A stretch of DNA of 64,000 nt, taken from the NCBI GenBank assembly GCA_910584795.1, contig CAJUBZ010000013.1:1-64000 (forward strand). The letters run 5' to 3'. This document shows positions 33,641 through 41,785 of the stretch, piece by piece (the first letter of the stretch is position 1; each line of letters opens with the position of its first letter). A program made the translations under genes and the position numbers. This stretch comes from an uncultured Eubacterium sp. (lineage in GTDB: Bacteria; Bacillota; Clostridia; Lachnospirales; Lachnospiraceae). The notes under the pieces are model-generated. The model saw only the letters and a list, made by a program, of their open reading frames with translations, made no database searches and was not told the origin of the DNA.

Positions 33641-34696
33641 ATGAGAAATAACAAACTTTGTTCTTCCGGAATCGGCGGTCAGGCTGTAATGGAAGGAATT
33701 ATGATGAGAAACAAGGAACGGTATGCTGTAGCAGTGAGACAGTCAGATGGTTCTGTAGTTGTAGATACACAGGAATATAAAGGTATTACAGGTAAGTATA
33801 AGTTATTCCAGGCTCCCTTCATCAGGGGAATATTTAGTTTTATTGATTCGATGATTCTTGGAATTAAAACACTTACTTTTTCTGCAAAGTTTTTTGATGA
33901 TGAGGCAGACTATTCAGACGAGCCGGACAAATTCGAACAGTGGCTTGCAGATAAGTTTGGCGACAAGGCAGAAAAAGTTATTATGGGATTTACAGTCGTA
34001 TTTTCCATTATTATTGCCATAGGGTTATTTATGGTGCTTCCATTGTTTATTGCAGACATTATGGAGAGATATGTATCCTGGGTTACACCCGGACATGTAC
34101 CGGTCATCGAGGGAATCGTTAAGATGATTCTGTTTATTGCATATCTTTTGTTGATTTCTCTGATGAATGATATTAAGAGAACATTTATGTACCATGGTGC
34201 AGAACATAAATGTATTAACTGTATTGAAAATGGGCATGTTTTAACTGTTGAAAATGTCAGAAAAAGTTCCAGATATCATAAGCGGTGCGGCACCAGTTTT
34301 CTTCTGGTAGTGTTAATTATCAGCATTGTTATGTTTATTCTTATCAGAACAGATATTGTCTGGTTGAGATATGTTACGAGAATACTTTTAGTGCCTGTAA
34401 TTGCAGGAATCTCGTATGAATTTATAAGGAAAGCAGGCTCGTCGGATAATAAAATTATAAATGTATTGAGTATGCCCGGTATGTGGATGCAGAAAATTAC
34501 TACAAAAGAACCTACCAATGATATGATTGAAGTAGCAATTGAGGCAGTAGAGGCAGTTTTTGACTGGGAGCAGTATCTGGATGAAAATGGAATCAGAAGA
34601 ACTCCTGTGAGAAAGGTTATGCCTGTGGATAAGCAGCCTTTACCAAAAGAATATAAAAAAGACAGAAAAGGTTCAGGATATAATTGGAAGTTTTAG
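33641..34696 (+). CDS. DUF1385 (YqhQ-like) membrane protein
   Basis: This 351-residue protein begins with SGIGGQAVMEGIMMRNKERY, the family signature. It has four to five membrane spans (about 105-125, 145-165, 215-235 and 245-262) and the conserved YHGAEHKCINCIENG segment with clustered His/Cys. The biochemical role is not established; some relatives affect divalent metal or envelope balance. It sits between rpmE and prmC, a conserved Clostridia arrangement, and its 3' end overlaps prmC. AGGAG precedes the ATG. Confidence 0.88.
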   Translation: MRNNKLCSSGIGGQAVMEGIMMRNKERYAVAVRQSDGSVVVDTQEYKGITGKYKLFQAPFIRGIFSFIDSMILGIKTLTFSAKFFDDEADYSDEPDKFEQWLADKFGDKAEKVIMGFTVVFSIIIAIGLFMVLPLFIADIMERYVSWVTPGHVPVIEGIVKMILFIAYLLLISLMNDIKRTFMYHGAEHKCINCIENGHVLTVENVRKSSRYHKRCGTSFLLVVLIISIVMFILIRTDIVWLRYVTRILLVPVIAGISYEFIRKAGSSDNKIINVLSMPGMWMQKITTKEPTNDMIEVAIEAVEAVFDWEQYLDENGIRRTPVRKVMPVDKQPLPKEYKKDRKGSGYNWKF

Positions 34697-35523
34697 TAAA
34701 AGACATTGTGGCACAGGCTATGAAAAAACTGGATGCGGCAGGAATTACAGAAAGCAGGGTTGACAGTTGGCGTTTGGCAGAGAGTATATTAGGAGTTTCC
34801 AGACAGGATTTGTTCTTAGAGCCGGAGAAAAGTGTCAGCGAAGAGCAGGCGCAGAAATATTTAGACGCTGTATTTGTGAGAGCGAAACACATTCCACTTC
34901 AACATATTACAGGATGTCAGCAGTTTCTGGATTTTGAGTTTATAGTAAATGAAGATGTACTGATTCCAAGACCCGAAACGGAACTGTTAGTAGAGCAGGT
35001 GGTTTCCTATATTAAAGAGGAGCGTGTTAAAGTATTGGATTTGTGCACCGGTTCAGGCTGTATTGCAGTGTCAATCGATAGAATGTGTTTGAATGCGGAT
35101 GTGACAGCTGCTGATATTTCAGAGAAGGCTTTAAATGTGGCTGGAGAAAATAATATGAGAAACAAAGGCAGAGTGACTTTTGTGCAAAGTGATTTGTTTG
35201 AAAATATTTATGAATCCTATGATGTTATTGTCTCGAATCCCCCCTATATTCCTACTGGTGATATAGACACATTGATGGAGGAAGTAAGGATACATGAACC
35301 ACGTCTGGCATTAGATGGAAGTGCTGATGGACTAAAGTTTTACAGAGAAATTTGCACAAATGCAGTAAATTATTTAAATAAGAATGGGAAAATCTTTCTT
35401 GAAATAGGCTATGATCAGGGACGAACGGTTCCTGAACTGCTGAGAGAGAATGGTTTTACAGATATACAGGTTTTGAAAGATTTATCAGGGAATGACCGTA
35501 TGGTGATTGCCGGGAAGGAATAG
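34684..35523 (+). CDS. prmC: Release factor glutamine methyltransferase
   Basis: This 279-residue SAM-dependent enzyme methylates the glutamine of the GGQ motif in release factors. It has an N-terminal helical substrate domain (about 1-80, with RHIPLQHITG-like AKHIPLQHITG), SAM-binding LDLCTGSGCIA, and the catalytic NPPYIPTG. The start is TTG, with AGGATA upstream, and overlaps the end of the DUF1385 gene by 13 bases. It immediately precedes its substrate gene prfA, separated by 2 bases. Confidence 0.95.
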   Translation: MEVLVKDIVAQAMKKLDAAGITESRVDSWRLAESILGVSRQDLFLEPEKSVSEEQAQKYLDAVFVRAKHIPLQHITGCQQFLDFEFIVNEDVLIPRPETELLVEQVVSYIKEERVKVLDLCTGSGCIAVSIDRMCLNADVTAADISEKALNVAGENNMRNKGRVTFVQSDLFENIYESYDVIVSNPPYIPTGDIDTLMEEVRIHEPRLALDGSADGLKFYREICTNAVNYLNKNGKIFLEIGYDQGRTVPELLRENGFTDIQVLKDLSGNDRMVIAGKE

Positions 35524-35525
35524 AA

Positions 35526-36596
35526 ATGTTTGATAAATTAGACATCATTGTAGAAAGATATGACGAAATTATGGAGCAGTTAAATGATCCAAATGTTGTC
35601 AGTAATCAGGAGCATTTTAGAAAAATTATGAAAGAGCAGAGTGACCTGGCACCGATTGTAGAATTATATAAGAAGTATAAAGATGCAAAACAGACGATTG
35701 AGGACAGCCTTTTTATTCTGGAAGAAGAGTCAGATGAGGAAATGAAAGAGCTGGCAAAGGAAGAGATGAATGAGGCAAAGGCATCTCTTCCAAAGATGGA
35801 GGAAGAGTTAAAGATCCTTCTTTTACCAAAAGATGTTAATGATGACAAGAATGTTATCGTGGAAATCAGAGGCGGAGCCGGTGGTGATGAGGCAGCTTTA
35901 TTTGCAGCGGAACTTTACAGAATGTATTGTATGTATGCAGAAACCCAAAAATGGAAAACAGAGATGATTTCATTGAATGAAAACGGCATTGGTGGTTTTA
36001 AGGAAGTTGTATTTATGATAAATGGACAGGGGGCTTACTCACGTTTGAAATATGAGAGCGGCGTACATCGTGTACAGCGTATCCCGGTAACAGAGTCCGG
36101 TGGACGTATCCATACATCAACAGCAACTGTGGCGATTATGCCGGAGGCAGAAGAGGTAGACGTAGAGATTGATATGAATGACTGCCGTTTTGATGTGTTC
36201 AGAGCATCCGGTAACGGAGGACAGTGTGTTAATACAACTGATTCTGCCGTAAGACTGACACATATGCCTACAGGTATCGTGATTTCCTGTCAGGATGAAA
36301 AGTCTCAGCTGAAGAATAAGGATAAGGCATTGAAGGTTCTTCGTGCAAGACTTTACGAGTTAGAGTGTCAGAAAAAGCAGGATGCAGAATCGGAAGCAAG
36401 ACGCAGCCAGATTGGTACAGGAGACCGCTCTGAAAAAATCAGAACATATAACTTCCCGCAGGGACGTGTAACAGATCATAGAATTAAGTTTACGACGCAT
36501 CGATTAGACAGTATTATGAATGGCGATATTGATGAGATTATTGATAACTGTGTAGCAGCAGACCAGGCAGCAAAACTGGCACAGGTGGAAGAATAA
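35526..36596 (+). CDS. prfA: Peptide chain release factor 1
   Basis: This 356-residue factor reads UAA and UAG. The stop-recognition tripeptide PVT lies in QRIPVTESGGR, and the peptidyl-hydrolysis motif GGQ in SGNGGQCVNTTDSAVR. An N-terminal helical domain (1-100) and IRGGAGGDEAALFA open the family core. PVT rather than SPF separates it from RF2. It is translated together with prmC. Confidence 0.97.
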   Translation: MFDKLDIIVERYDEIMEQLNDPNVVSNQEHFRKIMKEQSDLAPIVELYKKYKDAKQTIEDSLFILEEESDEEMKELAKEEMNEAKASLPKMEEELKILLLPKDVNDDKNVIVEIRGGAGGDEAALFAAELYRMYCMYAETQKWKTEMISLNENGIGGFKEVVFMINGQGAYSRLKYESGVHRVQRIPVTESGGRIHTSTATVAIMPEAEEVDVEIDMNDCRFDVFRASGNGGQCVNTTDSAVRLTHMPTGIVISCQDEKSQLKNKDKALKVLRARLYELECQKKQDAESEARRSQIGTGDRSEKIRTYNFPQGRVTDHRIKFTTHRLDSIMNGDIDEIIDNCVAADQAAKLAQVEE

Positions 36597-36624
36597 TGTA
36601 GCGGATTTATTATAATAGAATAAC

Positions 36625-36685
36625 AAAAATAGAAGTGATTTTCGGAAAATAGTATTAAATATTGATGAATATTACTTCTATTTTT
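36625..36685 (+). terminator. Probable prfA terminator
   Basis: AAAAATAGAAGT (36625-36636) pairs perfectly with ACTTCTATTTTT (36674-36685), ending in a T run. The loop of 37 bases holds further partial pairing, so the hairpin is looser than usual. Confidence 0.55.
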
Positions 36686-36725
36686 TATGAGAAAAATTAC
36701 CATTATTTTAGGGTAATACTTTTTC

Positions 36726-36754
36726 TTTACTCAATCTACTTTTTTTGATATAAT
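36726..36754 (+). promoter_or_regulatory. Promoter of the cpsB-like operon
   Basis: TTTACT (36726-36731) and a consensus TATAAT (36749-36754) are 17 bases apart. A small inverted repeat, ATTACC / GGTAAT (36696-36701 with 36712-36717), lies just upstream and could be an operator. Confidence 0.7.
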
Positions 36755-36789
36755 TATCCACAACTGTGACAATCAGGAGGTGCTGTGCT

Positions 36790-37518
36790 ATGAAAGGCAT
36801 TACAGATATACATAGTCACATCTTATTTCAGGTAGATGACGGTTCAGATTCTATAGAAACATCTTTAAAAATTTTAGAAAAAGAATATGAGCAGGGGGTT
36901 AGAAATGTTATATTAACGCCTCATTTTCATATTGGAGAATGTATGCCTCAGGCTATGTTAGTCAGAGAACATTTTGAACAGTTAGTGAAATTAGCGAAAA
37001 GACAAATTCCAGAGCTTCATCTGTTTTTAGGAAATGAAGTTATGGCATGTAATGATATGGTGAGAATGCTAGACGAAGGAGTTCTCAATACATTGGCAGG
37101 AACGAGGTTTGTATTAGTGGAGTTTTATCCTACTGTGCAATATGAAACAATGACAAAACATATCAGCAATTTACTTAATGGTGGTTATATACCAATTATT
37201 GCGCATTGTGAGCGGTATGCATGTTTACATTCTACATTCAAAAAAATTCATGCCAGAAATCTCAGTCATCTTATAGAAATGGGAGCATATCTGCAGGTAA
37301 ATGCTGTCAGTGTCTTTGAGAGGGATACTAAGTTTGTAGAAAAATTAATAGACAATGATTATCTACATTTTATTGCAACAGATGTTCATAGTCTGGGACA
37401 TAGAAATGTGTATTGGGATAAATGTATCAAATATTTAAGAAAAAAATATAATGATGATTATTTAAAGTGGTTATTAATAGATAATCCCCAAAAAATATTA
37501 TCAGGACAATACTTATAA
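36790..37518 (+). CDS. CpsB/YwqE-type PHP tyrosine-protein phosphatase
   Basis: This 242-residue PHP-domain metal-dependent phosphatase has motifs DIHSHILFQVDDGS, LTPHFH, IAHCERY and ATDVHS, which supply the His/Asp metal ligands. In capsule loci such enzymes remove phosphate from the tyrosine-rich tail of the CpsD kinase. Its kinase and modulator are the next two genes. The ATG at 36790 was chosen because the strong AGGAGG lies 9 bases before it; the open frame begins 24 bases earlier. Confidence 0.9.
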   Translation: MKGITDIHSHILFQVDDGSDSIETSLKILEKEYEQGVRNVILTPHFHIGECMPQAMLVREHFEQLVKLAKRQIPELHLFLGNEVMACNDMVRMLDEGVLNTLAGTRFVLVEFYPTVQYETMTKHISNLLNGGYIPIIAHCERYACLHSTFKKIHARNLSHLIEMGAYLQVNAVSVFERDTKFVEKLIDNDYLHFIATDVHSLGHRNVYWDKCIKYLRKKYNDDYLKWLLIDNPQKILSGQYL

Positions 37519-37541
37519 TTGGAAAGGATATAGAAATTACA

Positions 37542-38342
37542 ATGGATAACGAAAATATTAAGAATGAAATAGAGATAGACCTTCGTGGATTATTTAGTGC
37601 AATCATGAATCGATTGACAATTATTATCCTTGTTGGAATTTTAGTAGGTGGAATGGCGTTTGTTTATACACAGTATTTTGTAGACCAGTTATATGTAGCA
37701 AAAACAAAAGTGTATATTTTAAATAAGCAGGATGAAAATCAGCGTTATCTCACATCGCAGGATGTGGCACTGTCTACTTATCTGGCAAAGGACTATGAAA
37801 GTCTTCTAACAACGGATCCTGTATTGGAAGAAGTAAAAAAAGAATTAAATCTTGAGCAGAGTACTTCGGCAATTGCATCTATGATTTCTGTCGAGGTAGA
37901 AGAAGATACCCGTATTATGGATATATCTGTTACAAGCACGGATCCTAAATTGGCAAAGAAGATAGCTGATAAGGTCAGAGAAGTCGCAAATGAAAGATTA
38001 AAAGTGATTATGGATGGTCTTGAGCCTGTAAGATCTGTAGATGAGGCAAAGCTTCCAACATCACCAAGTTATCCGAATGTTGAAAAGAACATGATGATTG
38101 GATTTATTGTTGGTTTTGGTGTTGCACTTCTGGTAATTATTATTTTATATATTCTGGATGATACAATTAAGACTCCGGATGATATTGAAAAGAGACTTGG
38201 TGTTAGTGTTCTTGCAGCAATTCCTTTAAAGAGTACAGACCGCAACAGGGACGGTTATGGATATGGTACACAGGAAAAAACAAAAAAGAAAAAAAAGAAA
38301 GATAAAAAAGCTGATATAGAGGACGGAGAGGAAAAGGAGTAG
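37542..38342 (+). CDS. YveK/Wzz-type chain-length and kinase modulator protein
   Basis: This 266-residue membrane protein has two spans (about 27-47 and 185-207) flanking an extracytoplasmic region with PxxP-like motifs (LPTSPSYPN just before the second span). The cytosolic tail is Lys-rich (KKKKKKDKK). It matches the Wzz/YveK/CpsC family, which activates the partner BY-kinase and governs polymer length. It lies between the phosphatase and kinase genes, 5 bases from the latter. Confidence 0.9.
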   Translation: MDNENIKNEIEIDLRGLFSAIMNRLTIIILVGILVGGMAFVYTQYFVDQLYVAKTKVYILNKQDENQRYLTSQDVALSTYLAKDYESLLTTDPVLEEVKKELNLEQSTSAIASMISVEVEEDTRIMDISVTSTDPKLAKKIADKVREVANERLKVIMDGLEPVRSVDEAKLPTSPSYPNVEKNMMIGFIVGFGVALLVIIILYILDDTIKTPDDIEKRLGVSVLAAIPLKSTDRNRDGYGYGTQEKTKKKKKKDKKADIEDGEEKE

Positions 38343-38347
38343 GACAT

Positions 38348-39070
38348 ATGTTGTTAAATGTAAATTTAGATAAGATTTCAGATTTAGATTTTAAGACAAA
38401 AGAAGCGTATAAAACATTAAGAACAAATGTGCAGTTTTGTGGTGATGATGTCAAGGTTATCTCCATTACAAGCTGTGTTCCAAATGAAGGAAAGTCTATG
38501 GTGTCTTTTAACCTTGCTGTATCTATAGCGGAGACTGGAAAAAAGGTATTATTTATTGATGCGGACCTTAGAAAGTCCGTATTGATAGGTCGATACAAGA
38601 TTAATAAAGCAATTAAGGGACTTACACAATACTTATCCGGAGTTGAGGATTTAGATAGTGTAAAATATACTACGAATGTAGAAAATTTAGATATGATTTT
38701 ATCAGGACCGGTGCCTCCGAATCCGGCAGAGTTGCTGAATAATGAAAAGTTTACAGCATTAGTTGAAGGCACAAAGAAAGAATATGATTATGTTGTAATT
38801 GATACACCTCCAATAGGACAGGTAATAGATCCGGCCATTGTGGCGCAGCAGACTGATGGAGTTATCTTCTTGGTGTCACAGGCAAATGTCAGTTACAAAT
38901 ATGCTCAAAAACAGATTGAACAGCTTAAAAGATCAGGTTGTAGAATATTAGGAGCGGTTTTAAATAAGGTAGACCCTGAAGGAAAGGGAAGTTACTATGG
39001 TGGATATTATGGCAAGTACTATAAAGGAAAGTATGGTTACGGCTATGGTAATGACAAATATTACAAATAA
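38348..39070 (+). CDS. CpsD/CapB-type bacterial tyrosine kinase
   Basis: This 240-residue BY-kinase has Walker A SCVPNEGKSMVSFN, Walker A' FIDADLRKS and Walker B YVVIDTPP. The C terminus is an autophosphorylation cluster rich in Tyr and Gly (YYGGYYGKYY and YGYGYGNDKYY, about 14 tyrosines in the last 28 residues). With CpsB and YveK it forms a phosphotyrosine switch that normally controls polysaccharide export. Unusually, no glycosyltransferase, flippase or polymerase follows in this locus. Confidence 0.92.
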   Translation: MLLNVNLDKISDLDFKTKEAYKTLRTNVQFCGDDVKVISITSCVPNEGKSMVSFNLAVSIAETGKKVLFIDADLRKSVLIGRYKINKAIKGLTQYLSGVEDLDSVKYTTNVENLDMILSGPVPPNPAELLNNEKFTALVEGTKKEYDYVVIDTPPIGQVIDPAIVAQQTDGVIFLVSQANVSYKYAQKQIEQLKRSGCRILGAVLNKVDPEGKGSYYGGYYGKYYKGKYGYGYGNDKYYK

Positions 39071-39074
39071 GATT

Positions 39075-39114
39075 TTAATAACACCTATGAACGTAAGAGC
39101 ATAGGTGTTATTAA
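39075..39114 (+). terminator. Strong hairpin between the cpsD-like gene and the following operon
   Basis: TTAATAACACCTATG and CATAGGTGTTATTAA (39075-39089 with 39100-39114) form a perfect 15-bp stem with a 10-base loop. There is no T run after it, so it may act with Rho, protect RNA or only partly stop transcription. The next gene starts 20 bases downstream. Confidence 0.6.
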
Positions 39115-39134
39115 CTTATGGGAGCGATGGGCAA

Positions 39135-40316
39135 ATGAATCAGACGGAGCAAATATATATACAACTGATTTCCAATGGAATAAAGGATATTCATAAAAAA
39201 ATAGATATGTCCTGCATAGAAACAGATGTACTTGTAGAATTATGCAAATTACATAAGAATACGGGGTTGATTTATGGAGCTCTGATGAATCAGGAGAATG
39301 TTCCACAAAATATAATGGACCTATTTGAAAAGGGCTTTTATGCTGAAATGATGGTATATTCCAAACGAACTACAGTATTTGAGATGGTGTTAAAGGAATT
39401 GAATTGTCATGGTATAAAACACATTATTGTTAAGGGAATCTCTTATGCAAAATGTTATAAGCAAAGTGAGTTTAGAACAATGGGAGATATGGATCTTATT
39501 ATCTCTCCGGATGATATAGAAAAAGCTGACCGGGTAATGGAAGAACTGGGGGGTATTTTAGAATATGAAAGAAGTAATGATAAGGTTCATTATTATAAAA
39601 TAAAAAATGTTATTATTGAACTCCATATCAGTATAGGGTATGCAGGCAGTTTTCATAGGAATTATGATTATGAAAGATATTTTAAAAAGGCTGTTGATGA
39701 AAGTGTGTGTCTGAAAAATTATACGTATGAATTTTCTCCGTTTTATAAAATAATATATGCAATTTATCATATGGCAAAGCATTTTTATGATAGTGGCTGT
39801 GGTGTTAGAATGATAACAGATTTAGCTGTTTTAATGGAATATTATAGTCTGCAGTTGAATATGGAGAGGTTATGGGATGATTTGGAACAGATGAATTTAA
39901 AAAAGTTTGCAGAAAATCTTTTTGCCATCTGTTATAAATGGTTTGAAATTGAACCAGCTGGTTTGGGGCATTATTTGCAAAATATGGAGATAGTAGAATC
40001 CTACATAATATCCGGAGGAGTATTCGGGCATAATGCAGTGTTAGGGGATTCGGTACAGATTTTAAAACAGCAGGGGACAGGTATTAAGAAGATATTAAAG
40101 TGGGCATTCCCTTCTTATGCCCATATGCGGGAGTATAGTATATGGTTCAAAGAAAAACCAACAGTATTACTGCCTGTTGCATATATAGAGCGTTTTTTCA
40201 GAAATGCAAAGGAGCGTGGAGGAATACTAAAGTGGATGGGAAGATTGATACGGGCAAATAAAACTAAGGCAATTCAAAAAAATATAGTAGAAATAATGGG
40301 GTTAGAAAATGATTGA
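39135..40316 (+). CDS. Nucleotidyltransferase-family protein (NTP_transf_5 type)
   Basis: This 393-residue protein resembles the nucleotidyltransferase group found in RiPP (especially lasso-peptide) and capsule loci. The core has VKGISYAKCY followed by RTMGDMDLII, in which D118 and D120 form the metal-binding DxD of the polymerase-beta fold. A helical C-terminal half follows. The substrate is unknown; related proteins sit next to HprK-like lasso-peptide kinases. It is the first gene of a compact run whose next gene overlaps it by 8 bases. The ATG at 39135 is preceded by a GGAG-containing segment. Confidence 0.75.
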   Translation: MNQTEQIYIQLISNGIKDIHKKIDMSCIETDVLVELCKLHKNTGLIYGALMNQENVPQNIMDLFEKGFYAEMMVYSKRTTVFEMVLKELNCHGIKHIIVKGISYAKCYKQSEFRTMGDMDLIISPDDIEKADRVMEELGGILEYERSNDKVHYYKIKNVIIELHISIGYAGSFHRNYDYERYFKKAVDESVCLKNYTYEFSPFYKIIYAIYHMAKHFYDSGCGVRMITDLAVLMEYYSLQLNMERLWDDLEQMNLKKFAENLFAICYKWFEIEPAGLGHYLQNMEIVESYIISGGVFGHNAVLGDSVQILKQQGTGIKKILKWAFPSYAHMREYSIWFKEKPTVLLPVAYIERFFRNAKERGGILKWMGRLIRANKTKAIQKNIVEIMGLEND

Positions 40317-41058
40317 TGATCCAAGATTAATAATTGTAAAAGAGAGATATAATATTGCAGGTTTAAAAATACTGATGACAACATATCATAAGGAAACTAT
40401 GAAAAGAGCAATGCCATACAGAGCAGATGCAGACTGGCCGGAAGAGGAAGCGGATGGCGTAATTGACTTTGGTCATGATTTTTATGAACAGATTTATAGA
40501 GAGTATATGCCGCACTCTAATTATACAACGATAGAGTATATGTATACAGGCAGTCTTTTTCATAGATTTCTGCTGGAACATAATGGATGTATGCTGCATT
40601 CTTCCGCTGTTGTGGTAGATGGTTATGCATATTTGTTTTCAGCGAATAGTGGTACAGGTAAGTCAACGCATACCGAGTTATGGTTGCAGCATTTTGGTGA
40701 CAGGGCATTTATTATTAATGATGATAAACCATCTCTGAGATTTGAGGAGGGCGAATGGTATGTCTATGGGACACCATGGAGTGGAAAGCATAATATTAAT
40801 GTAAACACCAGGGTAAAATTAGGTGCAATTGTTTTTCTCGAACGTTCAGAAAATAATTGGATAGAACCTCTGGATGTAAAGGAGGCAATTCCTTTGTTTT
40901 TCAGGCAGACGGTAAGATCTCTGAAGACAGCGGATAAAATGGATTTGGCTTTAGAAAAAATTGGACAGGTTTTAACACACAATCCAATATATAAAATGGG
41001 CTGTAATATTAGTGAAGATGCAGTTATTACTGCATACGAAAAGATTAGGAGAGTATAA
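40309..41058 (+). CDS. HPr-kinase-like P-loop protein
   Basis: This 249-residue protein has a HprK/PckA-type nucleotide-binding core: GCMLHSSAVVV, then the P-loop ANSGTGKSTH (112-121), DDKPSL, and YGTPWSGKHNIN. These are typical of HprK-like proteins in lasso-peptide clusters (paeninodin-type kinases phosphorylating the peptide's C terminus) and of the ScmC group. No PTS HPr-specific domain is present. Catalysis is inferred. It overlaps the nucleotidyltransferase gene and touches the PqqD-like gene with no gap, so the products are probably made together. Confidence 0.8.
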   Translation: MIDDPRLIIVKERYNIAGLKILMTTYHKETMKRAMPYRADADWPEEEADGVIDFGHDFYEQIYREYMPHSNYTTIEYMYTGSLFHRFLLEHNGCMLHSSAVVVDGYAYLFSANSGTGKSTHTELWLQHFGDRAFIINDDKPSLRFEEGEWYVYGTPWSGKHNINVNTRVKLGAIVFLERSENNWIEPLDVKEAIPLFFRQTVRSLKTADKMDLALEKIGQVLTHNPIYKMGCNISEDAVITAYEKIRRV

Positions 41059-41322
41059 ATGAAGATTAAAGAAGGTTTTATATTAAGAAATGTAGCAGGA
41101 AATAATGTGGTTGTTCCTATTGGACAGGCAACTTTGGATTTTAATGGAATGATGAGCTTAAATGACACAGGAGCTTTTTTGTTTGAAAGATTGATTGAAG
41201 GTACCAGTAAAGAAAATTTGATTGAGGATTTGGTTGCAGAATATGACATCGACAGAGAGTTAGCTGTTAAGGATGTAGAAGCGTTTATTTTAAAAGTTGA
41301 AAGCGAGGATTTGTTTGAATAA
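41059..41322 (+). CDS. PqqD-family peptide-binding (RRE) protein
   Basis: This 87-residue protein fits the PqqD fold. It has beta-strands at the N terminus with ILRNVAGNNVVVPIG, then LNDTGAFLFERLIEGTSKEN and a helical end with EYDIDRELAVKDVEAFI. PqqD and its relatives (lasso-peptide B1) bind the leader of a ribosomal peptide and deliver it to modifying enzymes, so a peptide substrate should exist. None was found within the operon. Its start abuts the preceding stop codon. Confidence 0.88.
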   Translation: MKIKEGFILRNVAGNNVVVPIGQATLDFNGMMSLNDTGAFLFERLIEGTSKENLIEDLVAEYDIDRELAVKDVEAFILKVESEDLFE

Positions 41323-41785
41323 GTTAGTTTCTATAGATGAAATAGCACCTATTATGAAAGAACAAATGGAACATGGAGGAAAAGTCGTTTTTACACCAAA
41401 AGGTAATAGTATGATGCCACTTTTTCGCAGCAATAAGGATATAGTCACATTAATATCCCCCAAATTTCCATTAAAGAAATATAGTATTGCTTTTTATCAG
41501 AGACAAAATGGTCAATATGTATTACACAGATTAGTTGGCAGACGTGGGCAGTATTATATTATGCGTGGAGATAACCAGTATGTGAATGAATATAACATTA
41601 CACAAGAGCAGATTATTGCGGTGGTATCTGAATTTCAAAGAAATGGAAGGTCATATAACATAACAGATAAGATATACAAACTGTATTGCTTATTTTGGAC
41701 AAAAACAATGTATATTAGAAAATATTACATATTTTTAAGACGAACTGCAGGTAAGGTTAAAAGAAAATTATTAAGGAATAAGTAG
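41315..41785 (+). CDS. S24/S26-like peptidase with Ser/His arrangement
   Basis: This 156-residue protein has the signal-peptidase nucleophile motif GNSMMP (S32), HRLVG (H71), and RGDN (D86). Bacterial type I signal peptidases use Ser/Lys; His in this position is the SipW/Sec11 (archaeal and ER-type) pattern. No clear membrane span is seen; the C terminus is strongly basic. In this setting it could cut a leader peptide before export. TTG at 41315 with GAGG 7 bases upstream is the favoured start, overlapping the PqqD-like gene by 8 bases; an in-frame TTG at 41297 lacks a ribosome site. Confidence 0.75.
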   Translation: MNKLVSIDEIAPIMKEQMEHGGKVVFTPKGNSMMPLFRSNKDIVTLISPKFPLKKYSIAFYQRQNGQYVLHRLVGRRGQYYIMRGDNQYVNEYNITQEQIIAVVSEFQRNGRSYNITDKIYKLYCLFWTKTMYIRKYYIFLRRTAGKVKRKLLRNK

